Shown: positions 59,008-64,000 of the stretch, one piece after another
Position numbering within the stretch: position 1 is the stretch's first letter
How the letters are laid out: every line of letters begins with the position of its first letter
Source of the DNA: Chrysomallon squamiferum
Taxonomy: Eukaryota > Mollusca > Gastropoda > Neomphalida > Peltospiridae
DNA length: 64,000 nucleotides
Direction: 5' to 3'
Assembly: GCA_012295275.1 (NCBI GenBank)
Contig: CM022670.1
Location: 33,858,938 to 33,922,937 of the forward strand
Notes under the pieces: model-generated
Told to the model about the DNA's origin: nothing
The model's input: the letters and a program-made list of their open reading frames with translations, nothing else
Databases searched by the model: none
Made by a program: the position numbers and the translations under genes

Positions 59008-60642
59008 AGTTCATTTGTTTTTTGTTTTTTTTCAGTTTATGTATTTTTGTTTCTGTTGTTGCTTTTTTCTAAAGTAAGGAAATTTGTTAACATCAAAATT
59101 TAAATTTAAGAAAATACAATATGACTGCTAAGGAGAACTTTACACTGTGAAATTATGGCTAAAATATCCAGTCAAGAAAACAAACCTAAATATATGAATA
59201 TTTTCGAAATATTCAGTCTTAAAATTAATGTAAAATGTACATAATTTAAGAAAATAATAATAATTTTAATAAATCATGAAGAAAGTGTTTATTTAACTAT
59301 GTGTATTCTCCACTGACTTTTAAAATTTGATTAGGTGTAATCTGATGAAATGACTCGTATTTGATTCTAACTGGTTCACATTTTCTTCAAAAATATCTCT
59401 TTCACATGGTCTCACAAAGTTATCAGACTTGGTTTCAGTTTTTAAAAAACTGATTAAATACAAAAATATTTTATTCATATTACCAATTAAACAGGATGAG
59501 CACCAAGTGGAAATTAATTTGAACATGGTATATAATCCCCTACCATTAAACAAAATATAGGAAATGTCACCTTCAACAATATTCTTCAGATTAAATTTCA
59601 TTCCTTGAAACATTCGTATATTCAAACAAAATATTACCTCAGTTCATTGATTTATTCACACCATTAGCATTTATTTATTAATATCTGAAATAATTCAATA
59701 CGTTATATATAATTATTTATGTTTTGCAGCATCATTTTGATTAAATCTTTGCACCGCTAAATGAAATAAGAAATGAGAATCTGATTGGCATTGCTCCAAA
59801 TATTTTGCAACAATATTTAAAGTTAATATCTCTTTTACGTGTATAAATAATATGGTAATATCAATACAAAAAATGAATGCGGAAATTATATAAACAGATC
59901 GACTACATCGAAATTGTTCAAGTAATCGCTAACATAGATACATATAACAATGTCTAATGAGTTGTTTGTTCTCCTTTGTTCTTGTCAGAAGAGATATAAA
60001 ACAGACTTAGCTCACTTTGGCTTGTCAGATCAATCACTTATTTCACATCTTTTCTTCATCGGAAAGAATATGAAAGTGAAAAAGTTTCTAGTTTCAGTTT
60101 AATATTATTTTTGGAAACCAACATCACGGAAAAGAACGAATAAATTACTCGGAGGTTTTCGCAGAAACTGTAAATGGTTTTTAAAATTTTCTTCCGGTAT
60201 GTTATTTAGCTTTTGTGCTTACAAATAACAAAAACAATTACAAGAAAAATAAAAATAATAATAATTCATCTTGTGTAACATGATACTTTATTTAGATCCC
60301 TGTGTTAAATGTAATGTCCTTTCATATTTTTAGGCAGTTTTTTTTCTGATCAGGAATTAAAAAATTAATAAACTGTTTAATTTAAATTAGTGTTTACATA
60401 AATAAATTGTTATGTTTCTACTTTATTTTTATTTTTAATATTGATTAAAAGATAATGGTAACAAAACTATAACTGATAATTATTATTATTATTATTGTGG
60501 GGTTTCTTGTTTGTTTTGTTTTGTTTTTTTGTTTTTTTTTAAATCATATAGTCTTCAAAGTAGAGTGTGTCGTATCTACACTTTACAATTCTTAAATGTA
60601 TAGAGTTTACTGTGAATCTCAATGCTTCTAAATTTGTTTTTT

Positions 60643-60676
<34 letters not shown>

Positions 60677-61327
60677 TTTAATATACATTCTTCAGAGTAC
60701 ACTTTGTGGTATGAACACTTTTTAAGTTTAAGGTATTAAACTGATTGTAAATCTAATAGGTTTTGAAAATTAACTTTATAAATTTAATTTTAAATTTTTA
60801 TTATATGCACTTATCAATTGAAATATATAGTGCAGTAATGCATTTAACGAAAAAAAGCAATCAAAACAAACATTTTATGTATATAGATAACTCTTTATTA
60901 AAATGACAGATTTTAGTTTAGATATCAATAAAATTATATAAAAAATAACATTTTCCCATTAAATATACTATAAAACAAAATAGCACAATGATGTATTATA
61001 TTTCAATCTTTGTTTTAGTCTAAGCTACAAAATATAACAAACTTTATTGAAATATTTCCTTTTTAGTAATAATATAAATATATAATTTACAAAATTACAG
61101 TTTTAATTTTTAATATTATGCACACATTAAAATTCATATAGAGTAGTGAATAAAATATATAAAACAAATACTGATAAATTTTATAATTTATTAATTTATA
61201 GAATAAAAAAAGCTAAATACATTAGTATTGCATATTAATGAGAAAAAGAAAGAAAAAGATAGAAAAAAAAAACAAACAAACAAAAAGTCTTTTGGGTTAT
61301 TTCAGTGTTCAAGCCAGGTAAAAGAAA
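59008..61327. other. spacer between partial gene 7 and pseudogene P3
   Basis: Reverse-complement twin of 12418-14738. Confidence 0.5.
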
Positions 61328-62273
61328 TCATTTCTTATGGAATAATGCTTTCAGTCTGATTTTGTCAACCGCATCACAACCGTATCCAGTGCTTCTTCAT
61401 TCTGCACTATGTCTTTAAGAATTTTCCCATCAGTATGTCTTTCTTCAATTTTCGTAATGGTTGCATCCATAAATTTATTCGTTTTTCAGTAGATCTGTTA
61501 GCTGGCTTACTGTTAAGTCAGTCACAACTGAAAGAACATTTGAAGAAAAAATACTGTTTAGTCTTTTATTTTTTCCAGCGTAAAACAACAAATAATATTC
61601 AGACTAATTTTATTTCTGCAGTGCAAAGTAAAAACAAATAACGTTCAGACTAGTTTTTAAATGTTTTTTGATTTATCGGGCTGGAACAAAACCTCTGTAG
61701 TGTTTTTTTTGAATAGGTGGCTTTCGAGTCTGTGATTACAGTTCAGACATAACTGGAATATATTCTGAAAAATGAACATATATGTGGTTGAATAAATGTG
61801 TGTGCAAAACTATATATTATCTTTGAATATCAGTTAAAAAATGTTATGAACTTTTGTTCCAACCCAATATTTATCATTATTATTATTATTATTTAATTTT
61901 TGTTTTATTTTTTGTGTACATTATGTAAGACAACTGATGTTCAATTAAATTTGTTTTAATAGAACAAGCTGTAAGTACAACCTTGCTCCAGATTAAGTGA
62001 ACAAAACAATCTGTCATTTAATTATGTCATAAAATAACAGACTTCCAATAAAGTAAACATACAGATGTTTTATTTTTTATAACCATTACCGACTAAACTT
62101 TATTAAAATTAATTTATGTGTGTCTATGATTATTTAAATAAAGAAAAATTTAAAAACACACACACCCGACTGTTTTTCGTCAGCTTTCTCTTGCTGTGCT
62201 TCTCCTTGAGAGATTCCAGCATTCTGTTTCTTCTTGGATTTAAAATCACTCTGTACTCTGTCACCATCATCTT
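61328..62273 (-). pseudogene. 5'-truncated, frameshifted SAM-family copy (pseudogene P3)
   Basis: Minus-strand copy of P1/P2: charged exon 62273-62166 (intact frame) and SAM-like exon 61527-61328 with the identical disabling insertion. The 3' flank, including the paired poly-A-tailed segments at 60.5-60.8 kb, also matches. It shares the deletion of all 5' exons. Three copies of one disabled allele in a 64-kb window is more easily explained by segmental duplication or haplotype duplication in the assembly than by independent decay. Confidence 0.72.
61674..61869. mobile_element. mariner-type MITE, pseudogene P3
   Basis: Reverse complement of 11877-12071: TATCGGGCTGGAACAAAA...TTGTTCCAACCCAATA. 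Confidence 0.62.
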
Positions 62274-64000
62274 CTGAAAATCCATAAAATCTTGTTTAAA
62301 AAAAACAGATAAAACATTTACTAAATGCCAACAAACAAAGAGTGATAAAACTGGAATTCGGAATGAATCGACAGAATTTGTGTGGCATATTTTAATATGA
62401 CAAATACTCCTTGGTGCTCTCACTGGAGTAATTTCCTGTTCCAGACACTGACAGAATCTGTGATAGGTGGTTATACCTAAAACAAACTATCGTTATAAAA
62501 TTTATTTTTTTCATACACAGATCAAGCCTGTCAGTGATGACCACTCAAGAAACTAGAAGGCATAGAGTTCAAACCCATAATAAAATATAAAATGGCTGCT
62601 AGAGGTGGCTATGGAAGCAGTTCTTACACTCTATGTGTGTACTGTTACATACAGATAGAGAGATAAGTATACATTTGGATACTTCAAAATTTGGCTTACA
62701 ATTAATTACTTCACTGCAGTAAATATTTTAAAAATAAAATCATTGTATATTAATAAATAATGAAAAATAACGTAAACAGATAGAAGAAGAAAAACAGAGA
62801 GATAATGCATCTTGTATAACAAAGCGCTTTATTTTGATTCCTGTGTTAAAATTCATATTTTTAGGCAGTTTTTTCTGATCAACAGTTAAATAATTAATAA
62901 ACTGGCTAATCTAAATTAGTGTTTCCATATAAATAAAATATTTTGTTTTTACTTATTTTTATTTTTAATGTTTATTAAAACAAAAAGATAATAGAACTAT
63001 AACTGATTAAATTCTTGACAAATAGATATTTAGCAAGAACAAATATTTTATGTGTACCTTCTCATAAACATAAAAGGTGTCATAGTTTTCATACATCAGT
63101 TCTCGGGCACTGATTATAAACAGAAGTAACCAATAGGGTAACAACTTTAGGATATGAGCTAAAAAAATATATCATCAGTTCTTATTAATGGGCTTAATGA
63201 GTAAATTAACATGAAAATGAACATTTCCAAACACACCTTACTTAAAATTAAGGAATTATTAAGTCATTTAAGAGAATTCAGACATATTACATCCTTAGAT
63301 AAACAATATCTGGAACAATATAGAGAGAATATGTGAAACTCTCAGCAAAGAATTACATTTTTAAAATTAAGAACTACGAATAAGTAAAACATGTTTATTA
63401 ATCAAATGATACTTTGTAGTGAAGTACAAAAAAGAAAAGAAACTTTTGTTAAATGGTAGAAAAATACAGAAGAAAACAAAAACAACTAATAAATACTAAT
63501 AAAAAATAATAAAAGAGAACAAAATATAATAAAAATAGAATGATGCTACATAATTACAGCACAAATATTCTTAGGGAAAAGAAATAAAAAATTACCTGCC
63601 TCTTACTGAACTATTTTTTTTAAACCAAGCATCAAAGACTATAAATAAATAAACATTTTATGTATATAAAACTCTTTATTACAATTAAAGATTTAAGTGT
63701 TAAACATCAATGAAAGTATGAAAATAAGAACATTTTCCCATTAAATATACTATAAAAGAAAATAAGACAACCATGTGTTATGTCCTGCACAGAAATTGAT
63801 ACTGTATATATATTATATATTTAGTTTCAATCTTTGTTTTAGTCTAAGCTATAAAATATAACAAACTTTATTTAAAAGTTTGCCTTTTATAATATTATAA
63901 AATATATATATAAAAACAAAATCATGAATTTTAATTTTTTATATTATGCAGACAGATAAAATTCATATAAATTAGTGAATAAAAATCATACAAATAAATT
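62274..64000. other. flank upstream of pseudogene P3
   Basis: Intron block (62340-62630), then spacer matching 44.5-46.1 kb in reverse. The window ends in sequence equivalent to the 3' flank of gene 5; no exon seen. Confidence 0.5.

Larger units (their letters stand above)
56364..63700 (-). repeat. near-identical 7.4-kb block, copy 3 of 3 (inverted)
   Basis: Reverse complement of the other two blocks. It extends past the start of copy 1 at its far end and there matches the 3' flank of gene 5 (about 44.5-44.8 kb). Confidence 0.85.

Noticed and set aside
1-64000. tRNA, rRNA or transposase genes
   Set aside because: No cloverleaf, rRNA-like segment or transposase/reverse transcriptase frame was recognised by eye; the only mobile-element traces are short non-autonomous ones.

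Overview
This is an AT-rich, intron-rich animal (invertebrate metazoan) sequence with many microsatellites. I could not place the species. Nothing in it looks prokaryotic or organellar. The window is almost entirely one locally amplified gene family. Reading frames and splice sites reconstruct a short, modular, presumably cytosolic protein with no signal peptide or membrane segment. Its parts are a 16-residue N-terminal exon (MEP/MES...GVQE), one or two acidic exons, an exon ending in a Gly/Ala/Asn-rich motif of the type G-x-h-h-A-x-G-x4-NNTI, a charged Lys/Gln-rich exon, and a C-terminal exon of about 68 residues that resembles a SAM domain. Every coding intron is phase 1, so exons can be lost or duplicated without breaking the frame, and the copies here have done exactly that.

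Layout. Piece A (1-9779) carries one complete gene on the minus strand (2835-5837). A 200-N gap follows (9780-9979). Piece B (9980-56163) reads on the plus strand: a 5'-truncated, frameshifted pseudogene (11470-12417); a long gene with an internally duplicated two-exon module (15022-21540); two SAM-only mini-genes inside about 4.56-kb tandem repeats (25571-26104, 30135-30668); a five-coding-exon gene nearly identical to the one in piece A (34691-37536); the most complete six-coding-exon gene (41184-44380); a second copy of the frameshifted pseudogene (46260-47206); and a last gene (49818 onward) that runs into error-like sequence before the second 200-N gap (56164-56363). Piece C (56364-64000) is the reverse complement of the 10-17 kb and 45-52 kb segments, with one partial gene and a third copy of the frameshifted pseudogene, both on the minus strand.

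Regulation. Each gene has a conserved TATATAA box just upstream of a non-coding first exon. In the intact genes a GAAANNGAAA element, the core of an interferon-stimulated response element (IRF site), lies directly upstream of that TATA box. A second site, GAAATCGAAACT, lies about 1.3 kb further upstream in the tandem units. My main hypothesis is a lineage-specific, IRF-inducible innate-immune adaptor family that joins an oligomerising SAM domain to an amyloid-like or beta-arch NNTI motif. The exon structures and promoter words are read directly from the sequence; the immune role is inference.

Caution. Both N gaps coincide with strand flips, a near-identical block of about 7.4 kb occurs three times, and 54160-56163 carries dense small indels. 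Some of the apparent copy number may therefore be unresolved haplotypes or assembly error.
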